Source of the DNA: Dehalococcoidia bacterium UBA6627 | GTDB lineage: Bacteria; Chloroflexota; Dehalococcoidia; UBA2979 | Length of the DNA: 7,438 bases | Assembly (NCBI GenBank): GCA_002455955.1 | Contig: DKLZ01000081.1 | Coordinates: forward strand, 1 to 7,438 | Direction of reading: 5' to 3' | Shown: positions 1 through 6,389 of the stretch, in pieces | How the letters are laid out: each line of letters starts with the position of its first letter | Position numbering within the stretch: position 1 is the first letter of the stretch | Made by a program: the position numbers and the translations under genes | The notes under the pieces: generated by a model | Database searches by the model: none | What the model saw: the letters and a program-made list of their open reading frames with translations, nothing else | Told to the model about the DNA's origin: nothing

Positions 1-1425
1 CAATAAAGTAATCGTCGATATTCCGATTAGCTCCTCGTATCCCGTGAATTGTGATTCGATTCCAAGCGCGGCGTATCGAGCAGCACGTTGATCGTCAGTC
101 GCGACAAACTTCTCTTCACCGCGAGATCGTTCGCGCTGCGCATCCATCTCTAGCCTGAACCCGTCCTCGTCCACCTCAAATCCCTGCGATGCTGACACTT
201 CTCTTGTTAGTTCGGGCGGCAGGCCATGTGTGTCATAAAGCACGAACATGTCTCGTCCAGGTACACGTTTTGTCTTATTTTCGCGCTCGAGCACGTCATC
301 AAGCAGTTCCAATCCACGATCTAAAGTTGCTCGAAATCTCTGTTCTTCGACTTCAGCGACACGTATAACAAAATCCCGTTGCTCAACTAGTTCGGCATTA
401 GCATTCGCTGAAGCATCAATCGCCTTCTCAACCATCTTTGCTAAGAAAGGCTCTCTGACACCAAGCTGGTGACCAAAATAGACTGCTCGCCTCAAGACAC
501 GCCGCAGTACATACCCGCGTCCATCGTTGCTTGGGAGCACACCGTCAGTCACAAGAAATCCGACAGCACGAGCGTGCTCAGCAATCACGCGAAGCGCCTC
601 AGCGTCGCGTGGGTGATCGGTTGGATCGTAGTTACGACCGGAAATATTTTCCGCAGTCGCGATAATCGACCGCAATTCATCGGTCTCGTGCACCGTACGA
701 ACACCTTGCAGCACTGACGCGAGTCTTTCAAGCCCGGCGCCCGTGTCGATGTTCGCTGCCGGTAAAAGTTCTCGAGAACCATCTTCGTGTTGAAAATACG
801 TCATGAAAACGAGATTCCAGATCTCGAGGAAGCGTCCACTCTCAAGAGCTGGATGATCGATGTCGTAATCGTAGTCAGCCGCACGTGGCTCACTAGGTTC
901 ACCGAAATCGTAGTGCAATTCCGAACAGGGGCCACATGGCCCAGAGTCTCCAGGAGGTCCCCAGTAGTTTCCTTGATCTGCGGTGTAACGAAGAATCCGT
1001 TGTTCGGGTAATCCTTTTTTTAGCCAGAGTTCGAACGCTTCATCATCATCGGTGAAAACTGTTGCCCACAGCTTGTCTGGATCTAGACCTAATTTTTCGA
1101 CCAGAAATTCCCATGCCCAATCGATCACTTCTTCCTTGAAATAATCACCTATAGAGAAATTTCCTAGCATTTCAAATAACGTTAGGTGGTTTTCGTCACC
1201 AACTTCTTCGATATCAGTCGTCCGAAAACAACGCTGAATTGAAGTTAGTCGCGTCGAAGGCGGTTCCTCTAAGCCCATGAAATAAGGCTTGAACTGCACC
1301 ATGCCGGCAGTAGTAAACAAAAGCGTCGGATCGCTATGAGGGATCAGCGACGCCGAAGGTATACGACGGTGCTGACGCGCTTCGAAGAACTCGAGAAACA
1401 TCCGTCTGAGCTCATCAACCGTCAA
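1..1425 (-). CDS. alaS: Alanine--tRNA ligase, N-terminal 475 residues (cut by left window edge)
   Basis: Class II aminoacyl-tRNA synthetase that attaches alanine to tRNA-Ala in the cytoplasm. I translated the minus strand from a TTG at 1425-1423 and the frame stays open to base 1. The N-terminus (LRRMFLEFFEARQH, then SLIPHSDPTLLFTTAGM) matches the AlaRS start. Motif 2 lies around residues 63-91 (RCFRTTDIEEVGDENHL, then EMLGNFS). Further on are GPCGPCSELHYD, motif 3 as DTGAGLERL at residues 227-235, and SNDGRGYVLRRVLRRA of the tRNA-recognition domain. LYDTHGLPPELT follows near the end of the visible part. The usual enzyme is about 870-900 residues, so the editing domain and C-Ala domain lie outside the window. 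The TTG start is chosen because GGAGGG sits 8 nt upstream and the distance to FLEFF fits the family. An in-frame ATG at 1509 would add 28 non-family-like residues. It is divergent from glmU. Identity is certain; the start is probable. Confidence 0.96.
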   Translation of the reverse strand, partial: MTVDELRRMFLEFFEARQHRRIPSASLIPHSDPTLLFTTAGMVQFKPYFMGLEEPPSTRLTSIQRCFRTTDIEEVGDENHLTLFEMLGNFSIGDYFKEEVIDWAWEFLVEKLGLDPDKLWATVFTDDDEAFELWLKKGLPEQRILRYTADQGNYWGPPGDSGPCGPCSELHYDFGEPSEPRAADYDYDIDHPALESGRFLEIWNLVFMTYFQHEDGSRELLPAANIDTGAGLERLASVLQGVRTVHETDELRSIIATAENISGRNYDPTDHPRDAEALRVIAEHARAVGFLVTDGVLPSNDGRGYVLRRVLRRAVYFGHQLGVREPFLAKMVEKAIDASANANAELVEQRDFVIRVAEVEEQRFRATLDRGLELLDDVLERENKTKRVPGRDMFVLYDTHGLPPELTREVSASQGFEVDEDGFRLEMDAQRERSRGEEKFVATDDQRAARYAALGIESQFTGYEELIGISTITLL

Positions 1426-1433
1426 GAATCCCG

Positions 1434-1439
1434 CCCTCC
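1434..1439 (-). promoter_or_regulatory. Shine-Dalgarno site of alaS
   Basis: The minus strand reads GGAGGG here, 8 nt before the TTG start at 1425. This is the strongest ribosome-binding match in the window and decides the TTG over the in-frame ATG at 1509, which has no purine-rich site at the right distance. Confidence 0.75.
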
Positions 1440-1493
1440 AAAGCCTGTCTACAAATCGAGATCGACCCACATCGGCCGTTGTCTGGTGATCCC

Positions 1494-1506
1494 CGCACTC
1501 GGTGCG
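1494..1506. repeat. Short GC-rich inverted repeat in the alaS leader
   Basis: Perfect 5-bp arms CGCAC/GTGCG around a 3-nt loop (TCG). It lies 69 bp upstream of the alaS start, inside the presumed alaS leader. No T-tract follows on either strand, so it is not an intrinsic terminator. Arms this short can arise by chance. Confidence 0.35.
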
Positions 1507-1543
1507 CATCGTAAGGAACAGGCTCTTCGTCTACATACTAGGG

Positions 1544-1549
1544 TAGAAT
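1544..1549 (+). promoter_or_regulatory. Candidate -10 box for glmU
   Basis: TAGAAT matches TATAAT at five of six positions, 80 nt before the glmU start. I see no convincing -35 about 17 nt upstream and no extended -10 TG. It overlaps the candidate alaS -10 on the other strand, so the two promoters would compete for polymerase. Confidence 0.3.
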
Positions 1550-1550
1550 G

Positions 1551-1564
1551 CGCCTCGAGAGGCG
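1551..1564. repeat. Inverted repeat at the alaS/glmU promoter region
   Basis: Perfect 6-bp arms CGCCTC/GAGGCG separated by 2 nt. It lies immediately downstream of the glmU -10 candidate and inside the spacer of the candidate alaS promoter. A dimeric repressor bound here could affect both genes. That role is inferred from position only. Confidence 0.4.
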
Positions 1565-1574
1565 GTCAATTTTG

Positions 1575-1590
1575 CAGTCGCTTACGACTG
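1575..1590. repeat. Inverted repeat in the glmU leader
   Basis: Perfect 6-bp arms CAGTCG/CGACTG with a 4-nt loop (CTTA), 39 nt before the glmU start. It could be an operator or a small 5' UTR hairpin. It lacks a following U-tract, so it is not a typical terminator. Confidence 0.4.
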
Positions 1591-1629
1591 TCAATCATCT
1601 TTATGCTCTATCCTTAATCATGATCCACC

Positions 1630-3015
1630 ATGACAAATACTCCTAGCTTTCCAATACTCGACGGGTGGGCCGCTATTGTCCTCGCAGCCGGGCGAGGGAC
1701 TCGCATGCATTCTGCTATGGCAAAAGTCTTACACCCTGTCGCCGGGGTGCCGATGATCCGTCACGTTTGCGATACAGCACGTGACGGTGGAGTTAGACAC
1801 ATAGTTGTTGTCGTCGCTCCAGATAACGAAATGATCGCGTCTACAGCGGGAGATGGAGTATCTACGGCCATTCAGTCTGAGCCACTGGGAACCGGACATG
1901 CAGCACTGGCCGGTATATCCGCAGCCTCAGATGCATCACACGCCGTAATTCTGAACGGTGACCTACCCATGCTGACAGCCAAAACTCTAGCTGCTGCCGC
2001 AAACCGCCATCTCGAAACAAATGCTACTCTGACATTTCTTACCTGTGAGGTCGAAGACCCCAGCGGGTATGGAAGAGTCATACGCAACGGTACAGAAGTC
2101 ACCGGTATCGTCGAAGATGCGGAAACGGATGACACGACTCGAACTATTCGTGAAATCAACGTTGGCCTTTACATCGTTCAGACTCAATGGCTGCGTGATA
2201 CCTTGTCGGACCTTGATCAAAACACGACTGATGAGATTTATCTGACTGATATCGTATCGAAGGCCGTGACCGCGAACGAAATTGTGACAACTGAGTCTAT
2301 TGAAGACAGCGACGAAGCCCATCAGATAAATAACCGTGTCGATCTCGCTCGTGCCGAAGCTCTTATGCGGGAAAGAATTCGCGAGCGACTCATGCACGAA
2401 GGGGTCACAATCGTTGACCCTTCAAGCACTTTCGTCGATGCAAATGTAGAGGTTGGAATGGACACAACACTGCTCCCTGGCGTCCATCTGCTTGGATCGA
2501 CGAGCCTTGGAGTAGATTGTCGAATTGGGCCAAACGCAATTCTAAGAGATGTTGTCGGCGGAGACCGCGTCCATATCAGTAGCTCAACGATCGAAGAATC
2601 GACGCTGGCTGAGGATGTAGCTATCGGTCCTTACTGCCACCTAAGACCAGGGTCGAAACTACAACAGCATGTCCACCTAGGAAACTATGTTGAAGTAAAA
2701 TCTTCGCGAATTGGAGCGCATACGCAAATAGGTCACTTCGCCTACATCGGTGACGCTGATATAGGAGAAACTGTAAATATTGGTGCAGGGACCATTACAG
2801 CCAATTACGATGGCATGGAAAAACACCAGACAGAAATCGGTGACAGGGCATTTATCGGAGTAGACTCGATACTCGTCGCACCATTAGTGGTTGGAGCTCG
2901 CGCACGAACCGGAGCAGGAGCAGTCGTCACTCACGACGTCCCACCCAATGCTACAGTGATCGGTGTACCGGCACGAATTCAACCAAGTAAAGGAGAAGAA
3001 CCTGGCCGCGGCTGA
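1630..3015 (+). CDS. glmU: Bifunctional UDP-N-acetylglucosamine pyrophosphorylase / glucosamine-1-phosphate N-acetyltransferase
   Basis: Cytoplasmic enzyme for the last two steps to UDP-GlcNAc: acetylation of GlcN-1-P with acetyl-CoA, then uridylyl transfer from UTP. UDP-GlcNAc feeds peptidoglycan or other surface glycans. The uridyltransferase half (about residues 13-240) has LAAGRGTRM at 18-26, K32 in AKVLH, the QSEPLGTGHAAL loop, metal-binding D111 in NGDLPM, GYGRVIR and EINVG. The acetyltransferase left-handed beta-helix (about 255-455) shows hexapeptide repeats, LRPG, VEVKSS, the catalytic-type histidine H369 in GHFAYIGD, VNIGAGT and NYDG, followed by a conserved-position lysine. At 461 residues it matches the E. 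coli length (456). The ATG is the first in-frame start after a TGA at 1621-1623, and no clear Shine-Dalgarno precedes it. The proline usual before K32 is alanine here. The CNNM-type gene follows 24 nt downstream. Confidence 0.97.
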   Translation: MTNTPSFPILDGWAAIVLAAGRGTRMHSAMAKVLHPVAGVPMIRHVCDTARDGGVRHIVVVVAPDNEMIASTAGDGVSTAIQSEPLGTGHAALAGISAASDASHAVILNGDLPMLTAKTLAAAANRHLETNATLTFLTCEVEDPSGYGRVIRNGTEVTGIVEDAETDDTTRTIREINVGLYIVQTQWLRDTLSDLDQNTTDEIYLTDIVSKAVTANEIVTTESIEDSDEAHQINNRVDLARAEALMRERIRERLMHEGVTIVDPSSTFVDANVEVGMDTTLLPGVHLLGSTSLGVDCRIGPNAILRDVVGGDRVHISSSTIEESTLAEDVAIGPYCHLRPGSKLQQHVHLGNYVEVKSSRIGAHTQIGHFAYIGDADIGETVNIGAGTITANYDGMEKHQTEIGDRAFIGVDSILVAPLVVGARARTGAGAVVTHDVPPNATVIGVPARIQPSKGEEPGRG

Positions 3016-3039
3016 CCCTCAGCCAGCGCCTGCATTCTT

Positions 3040-4350
3040 TTGGATAGCAGCCTAGTCATCATTGTTGTGGCACTGTTTGCCACAACGCTTCTTCTAATTC
3101 TTATAGCCGCTGCCGAGGCAGGCGTGCTGGCGCTTTCTCGAGGTCGTATCCGAACTGAACCGCCTAACAACCTTGCCGGGCTTCTGCTCAGCTACATTCG
3201 GCGCCGCCAAAGTATCTTACGGACATTTAGTGTCGCCACAACGGCCATCATCGTTCTCTGCACCGGTACTCTCACATACGCCCTACTTCAAGGCAGTGAA
3301 GTGACGATCGCGACGACTGCTGGAGCCGCCCTCGTCTCATTTCTCTTCATTTCGTTTATCCGTCAGACGACGCGCTCGATCGTATTAATCAACCCGGAAC
3401 GTTGGGGGCTGAGACTTTCATTTCCAATCCGCATCCTTCAGATCATCTTCACGCCGGTAGCGTGGCTTGCGAACGCGCCGATCAACTTACTTTTCCGCAT
3501 GACAGGAACAGGTGATGTAGTCCTCGAGGCGGACCCAACAGAAGAACTCATCGGACTCCTCGAAGTCACTGAGGCAGAAGAAGAACCTTTAATGGCAGAA
3601 CAACGTCGAATGATGCGTGGCGTCATTGACATGAGCCAACAGACCGTTCGCGAGTTAATGACCCCACGAACAGACCTTGTTGGTGTCACCATCGAAGCAT
3701 CGATGGGCGATGTCATGAAAGTCATTAGTGAGTCCGGTTTCAGCCGAATCCCACTCTATCGCGAATCGTTAGACTCAATCGTTGGCGTCGTCTATGCAAA
3801 AGATCTACTTGCCTACCTCAGAACAGGTGACATCACGCCAAAGCTTCAGGATATCTGCCGCCCAGCCTACTTCGTTCCCGAAACGAAGCGAGCTGATGAA
3901 CTACTAACTGACTTGCGAAGCGATCAGGTGCACCTCGCAATTGCAGTAGACGAGTACGGAGGTACAGCAGGTGTCGTCACCGTCGAAGATCTGCTCGAGG
4001 AAATCGTCGGCGAAATCAGTGACGAATACGACATTGAGGAAGCAGAAGTCGAACGTCTCGCTGAAGACGAAGCACTCGTCGATGCACGAATGACAATCGA
4101 TGAATTAAATGAATTGTTCGGCACAGCAATCGAATCGGATGACTTCGATACCGTCGGGGGACTTATTTTTACTTTACTGGGGCGCCTCGCTTCCCCAGGC
4201 GACGAAGTCAAAACATTGAGCGAAGACAGCGAGGACGGCGAACAAGGACTTCGCCTGCGTGTCCTTTCCATCATCGGACGGCGCATCAAAAAGGTGCGAG
4301 TTACACTCTATTCTCATACTGCAGAACCTAGCCCTGTTGAGGTGTCTTGA
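3040..4350 (+). CDS. CNNM/CorC-type protein: DUF21 membrane domain, CBS pair, CorC/HlyC C-terminal domain
   Basis: Inner-membrane protein of the CNNM/CorB/CorC family, often annotated hemolysin-like; characterised members move Mg2+. The N-terminal membrane part has about four hydrophobic segments (near residues 5-25, 62-84, 88-108, 130-152). A CBS pair follows: first ELMTPRTDL at 205-213 and SGFSRIPLYRE, then VDEYGGTAGVVTVEDLLEEI from 303, where T314 and D317 fit the ATP-contact motif. An acidic linker and a CorC_HlyC domain (about 345-425, with SDDFDTVGGLIFTLLGR) finish the 436 residues. In the membrane domain the usual GEIxPK-like motif before NPER is replaced (about 107-112, IRQTTR), and the usual SETAL is AAEAG (24-28), so transport is doubtful. 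The TTG start is the first usable one after the glmU stop in the same frame and lacks a Shine-Dalgarno. A GTG nine codons further is an alternative. Probably co-transcribed with glmU. Confidence 0.88.
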   Translation: MDSSLVIIVVALFATTLLLILIAAAEAGVLALSRGRIRTEPPNNLAGLLLSYIRRRQSILRTFSVATTAIIVLCTGTLTYALLQGSEVTIATTAGAALVSFLFISFIRQTTRSIVLINPERWGLRLSFPIRILQIIFTPVAWLANAPINLLFRMTGTGDVVLEADPTEELIGLLEVTEAEEEPLMAEQRRMMRGVIDMSQQTVRELMTPRTDLVGVTIEASMGDVMKVISESGFSRIPLYRESLDSIVGVVYAKDLLAYLRTGDITPKLQDICRPAYFVPETKRADELLTDLRSDQVHLAIAVDEYGGTAGVVTVEDLLEEIVGEISDEYDIEEAEVERLAEDEALVDARMTIDELNELFGTAIESDDFDTVGGLIFTLLGRLASPGDEVKTLSEDSEDGEQGLRLRVLSIIGRRIKKVRVTLYSHTAEPSPVEVS

Positions 4351-4380
4351 ATGAAAATAGCTGAATAACTAATTTACCTG

Positions 4381-5844
4381 TCAGTGATCATTGCGACTTT
4401 CCCAGGCGAACAGCGAAGTAACTCCACCTAGTAGAGCGACTAATGAAGCCAACTTAAAGGTGTACTGAAAGGCCTCAACAAAGGCAGGAACTTCGGCGTT
4501 CGCCATATTCATTCCCGCAGATATTAGTTGAATGCTGTACGTATCCTCTCGAGCCAAGAAGAGCGAAGAAAAGACTGCAACGGACATCACAATCCCCATA
4601 CTTCTTCCTAGGTTCAGGGCTCCAGAAGCGGCCCCAAACTGTGACTGCGGAACACTATTGAATACTCGCGTACGTCCGGCGGCCTGCAATGCACCTTGTC
4701 CGCTACCGGCCAAAGCCAACGGGATGAGCACATCGATGATCGATGCGTCAGCTCCGAGTTTACTGACCCATAGGAGCGCCACTGACACTACAACAGCAGC
4801 TACTGTGACTAACCAGTCAGGGCGGACACGATCCGCCATCCAACCACCAACTGAAGCGAAGATTGCTGTGCACAATCCAAGCGTTCCTAGAAGAAAACCG
4901 AGACTACTAGCCCCTCGTTCCAGTACATCGGCGATGTAGAAGGGGAATATGAACCATATCGTAAACGCACCAAGCCAACTCAGTGCAAAGGTCAACAACA
5001 CACTCGTAAAGCCTCTTATACGGAATAACGTCAGGTCCAACACTGGCCATTCAACACTGCGCTCGATACGTATGAAGACGACTGTGGAAACAATAGCCCC
5101 AAGTAACAAACTGCCTACTACCAGGGAATTTAGCCCGATACTCCTGGCGAGATTCAGTCCTATCAATAAACAGGCAACAGCAATGAACATCGCGGTCGCT
5201 CCCCAGAGATCGAACGATCGACGAAATAGAACGCTTTTTGACTCGCGACTTTGGTTAAACGATCTATCACGCAATAGAAACGCCATCAGCAAAAGAGCCA
5301 GAGCGATAAACGGCAGTCTTCCGAAAAAAATAGCTGACCAACCGAATATATCCACAAGCATTCCACCACCAAAACCTGCTAACACTCCTCCAATTGCTTG
5401 TGCGGCAGTGGCTACACCCAATGCACGACCACGCTCACCGCGAGTAAAGCTCAGACCAATCAACGCCGGGCCAACTGACATGATCGCGGCTGCACCGATC
5501 CCTTGCAGAACACGAAACACAATCAATGTCTCGAAATTAGGTGCGAAGCCTATGAGCACCATCGATAGCGCCTGCACTAAAAGGCCTAGGCCGAACAGAC
5601 GCCAAAGACCAAACCGATCGCCAGCACTTCCCATACTCACACTGAGTCCTGTGCTTGTGGTGACGAAGGCGATGATTATCCATTGAATTGCACCAACATC
5701 GATGCCAAATTCACGGGCGATAGTCGGAAGCGCAACATTGACTGTCGTATCGAGTGCTCCAACAAAAAGCCCCAAACCGACACACACAGAGATCAACCAT
5801 TGAAGTTTCCTGCTGGCCGGTGGGTCAGATACTGATTCAGACAC
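4381..5844 (-). CDS. MFS transporter, DHA2-like (probable 14-segment drug/proton antiporter type)
   Basis: Integral membrane protein of 487 residues, hydrophobic throughout and of the length expected for 14-segment EmrB/QacA-type exporters. Visible family motifs are LDTTVNVALPTI with D32 in segment 1, a motif A-like loop G72-x-x-GDRFGLWR82, and motif B as RVLQG with R111. A motif C-like region at about 149-165 (AQAIGGVLAGFGGG) ends at FGWSAIFF. The usual GP of motif C reads GF here, which weakens the antiporter assignment. The substrate cannot be told. The start is GTG (5844-5842), with GAGG 5 nt upstream. The gene converges on the CNNM-type gene with only 30 bp between their ends, where I see no hairpin terminator. 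It is divergent from topA across a 545-bp gap. No regulator gene is adjacent within the window. Confidence 0.9.
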   Translation of the reverse strand: MSESVSDPPASRKLQWLISVCVGLGLFVGALDTTVNVALPTIAREFGIDVGAIQWIIIAFVTTSTGLSVSMGSAGDRFGLWRLFGLGLLVQALSMVLIGFAPNFETLIVFRVLQGIGAAAIMSVGPALIGLSFTRGERGRALGVATAAQAIGGVLAGFGGGMLVDIFGWSAIFFGRLPFIALALLLMAFLLRDRSFNQSRESKSVLFRRSFDLWGATAMFIAVACLLIGLNLARSIGLNSLVVGSLLLGAIVSTVVFIRIERSVEWPVLDLTLFRIRGFTSVLLTFALSWLGAFTIWFIFPFYIADVLERGASSLGFLLGTLGLCTAIFASVGGWMADRVRPDWLVTVAAVVVSVALLWVSKLGADASIIDVLIPLALAGSGQGALQAAGRTRVFNSVPQSQFGAASGALNLGRSMGIVMSVAVFSSLFLAREDTYSIQLISAGMNMANAEVPAFVEAFQYTFKLASLVALLGGVTSLFAWESRNDH

Positions 5845-5849
5845 CTAAA

Positions 5850-5853
5850 CCTC
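5850..5853 (-). promoter_or_regulatory. Shine-Dalgarno site of the MFS gene
   Basis: GAGG on the minus strand, 5 nt before the GTG start at 5844. It supports that start. Confidence 0.5.
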
Positions 5854-5987
5854 AAATTCGTGAAATTGAATTTACGTGTTCAGAATCCAGCATGACCACT
5901 GATCTGCCCTCGAAATTACGGTTAACACGACCACGCCGCAAAGAAGACAATGAGAACAGCACCACATATCTGTCGTTGGAATAGATC

Positions 5988-6002
5988 AGGAACAATGTTC
6001 CT
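5988..6002. repeat. 15-bp palindrome upstream of the MFS gene
   Basis: Perfect 7-bp arms AGGAACA/TGTTCCT around a single central A. This is the size and symmetry of a dimeric repressor operator. It is 143 bp before the MFS start and 387 bp before topA, far from either start for a simple operator. It resembles a LexA box of Gram-positive type but has a 3-nt rather than 4-nt spacer between GAAC and GTTC. Confidence 0.55.
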
Positions 6003-6085
6003 TTGTCACTCTATTTGGATTACTGCCTCTAACTAATTCACTAGATATCGTCGTTCACGTCGAATCGAAAACACGAAGCCCTATA

Positions 6086-6096
6086 AGCAATTTGCT
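6086..6096. repeat. 11-bp palindrome
   Basis: Perfect 5-bp arms AGCAA/TTGCT around one T. It is short and AT-leaning, so it may be chance. It is noted because it lies in the same noncoding gap as the 15-bp palindrome. Confidence 0.25.
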
Positions 6097-6192
6097 CAAA
6101 AGTATCTAGCGAAGCGAGTATCGCCAATGACAACCTTGCGGACGCACCTTCTTCACACCTGATGAAAAATAGCTCATCCTAAATAGGGCGTT

Positions 6193-6255
6193 AGACCATG
6201 ATCTGCGACAAATGGTGGACCACTACCTACTTCCATTTGGCCACGGTCATGGTCT
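6193..6255. repeat. 63-nt imperfect hairpin upstream of topA
   Basis: The outer stem is 9 perfect pairs, AGACCATGA (6193-6201) with TCATGGTCT (6247-6255), extended by a G-T and a C-G pair. A 5x5 internal loop containing one possible G-C pair follows. The inner stem is 7 perfect pairs, CAAATGG (6209-6215) with CCATTTG (6233-6239). Both stems fall in one register (paired coordinates sum to 12448), which makes coincidence unlikely. The apical loop is 17 nt. No T-tract follows on either strand, so it is not an ordinary terminator. It could be a topA leader structure, a small RNA, a cruciform or supercoil-sensitive element, or the remnant of a small inverted-repeat element. CGTT lies directly before it and again one base after it. 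Confidence 0.65.
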
Positions 6256-6301
6256 CCGTTACGCTCGATACGGTTGGAATAACTAACCTTGTACTTAACT
6301 C

Positions 6302-6307
6302 TATAAG
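6302..6307 (+). promoter_or_regulatory. Weak candidate -10 box for topA
   Basis: TATAAG matches TATAAT at five of six positions, 82 nt before the topA start. No good -35 is seen at standard spacing; the nearest TTG-type hexamer, TTGGAA at 6274-6279, is 22 nt away. If real, transcription would start downstream of the 63-nt hairpin, which would then act as DNA rather than as leader RNA. Confidence 0.22.
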
Positions 6308-6389
6308 CTCAATGTTACGAGAATCTAACCATGTTCAAATCAGCTTTGGCGGGGATATTGGCAATTCAAGTTGGAGAGCGAGCAACTAA

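Larger units (their letters stand above)
1540..1569 (-). promoter_or_regulatory. Candidate alaS promoter
   Basis: On the minus strand TTGACC (1569-1564, five of six to TTGACA) is followed after 18 nt by TACCCT (1545-1540), which keeps the three most conserved -10 bases (TAnnnT). This would give an alaS leader of roughly 100 nt. The -10 match is weak overall, and the consensus assumes a standard vegetative sigma factor. Confidence 0.3.
5845..6389. other. 545-bp noncoding region between divergent MFS and topA genes
   Basis: No reading frame here looks like a real gene. The only plus-strand frame of note (6198-6389, 63 codons) has no ribosome site, an odd composition (WWTTTYFH), and covers the hairpin described separately. 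I looked for tRNA, RNase P RNA, SRP RNA and tmRNA signature motifs and found none. What it does hold is a 15-bp palindrome near the MFS side, an 11-bp palindrome in the middle, and a long imperfect hairpin near the topA side. Confidence 0.7.

Noticed and set aside
1336..1617. 93-codon plus-strand open frame across the alaS start and intergenic region
   Set aside because: It overlaps the alaS 5' end on the opposite strand, has no recognisable protein character, and spans the promoter region.
1619..1638. Similarity between the glmU start region and 6197-6213 (CATGATC, then GACAAAT)
   Set aside because: Two 7-mers with different spacing (6 nt versus 3 nt), one of them partly coding. Not enough to call a repeat.
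1720..1734. GlmU has AKVLH instead of the common PKVLH
   Set aside because: The lysine and all other catalytic motifs are intact, and I recall alanine at this position in other bacterial GlmU proteins, so it is normal variation.
4949..5686. 245-codon plus-strand open frame
   Set aside because: It is fully antisense to the well-supported MFS gene, has no family resemblance and no clear ribosome site. It is a shadow of the hydrophobic codons on the other strand.
5988..6002. Reading the palindrome as a genuine LexA box
   Set aside because: The GAAC/GTTC half-sites are separated by 3 nt, not the 4 nt of the Gram-positive-type box, and the neighbours are not typical SOS genes. It is kept only as an unassigned operator-like palindrome.
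6330..6350. GTTCAAATC resembling a tRNA T-loop
   Set aside because: The flanking bases do not form a 5-bp T stem, and no anticodon or acceptor stem can be built around it.
6198..6389. 63-codon frame whose TAA directly abuts the topA GTG
   Set aside because: No ribosome site, unlikely composition, and it overlaps the 63-nt hairpin. The abutting stop simply means the topA frame is closed there.
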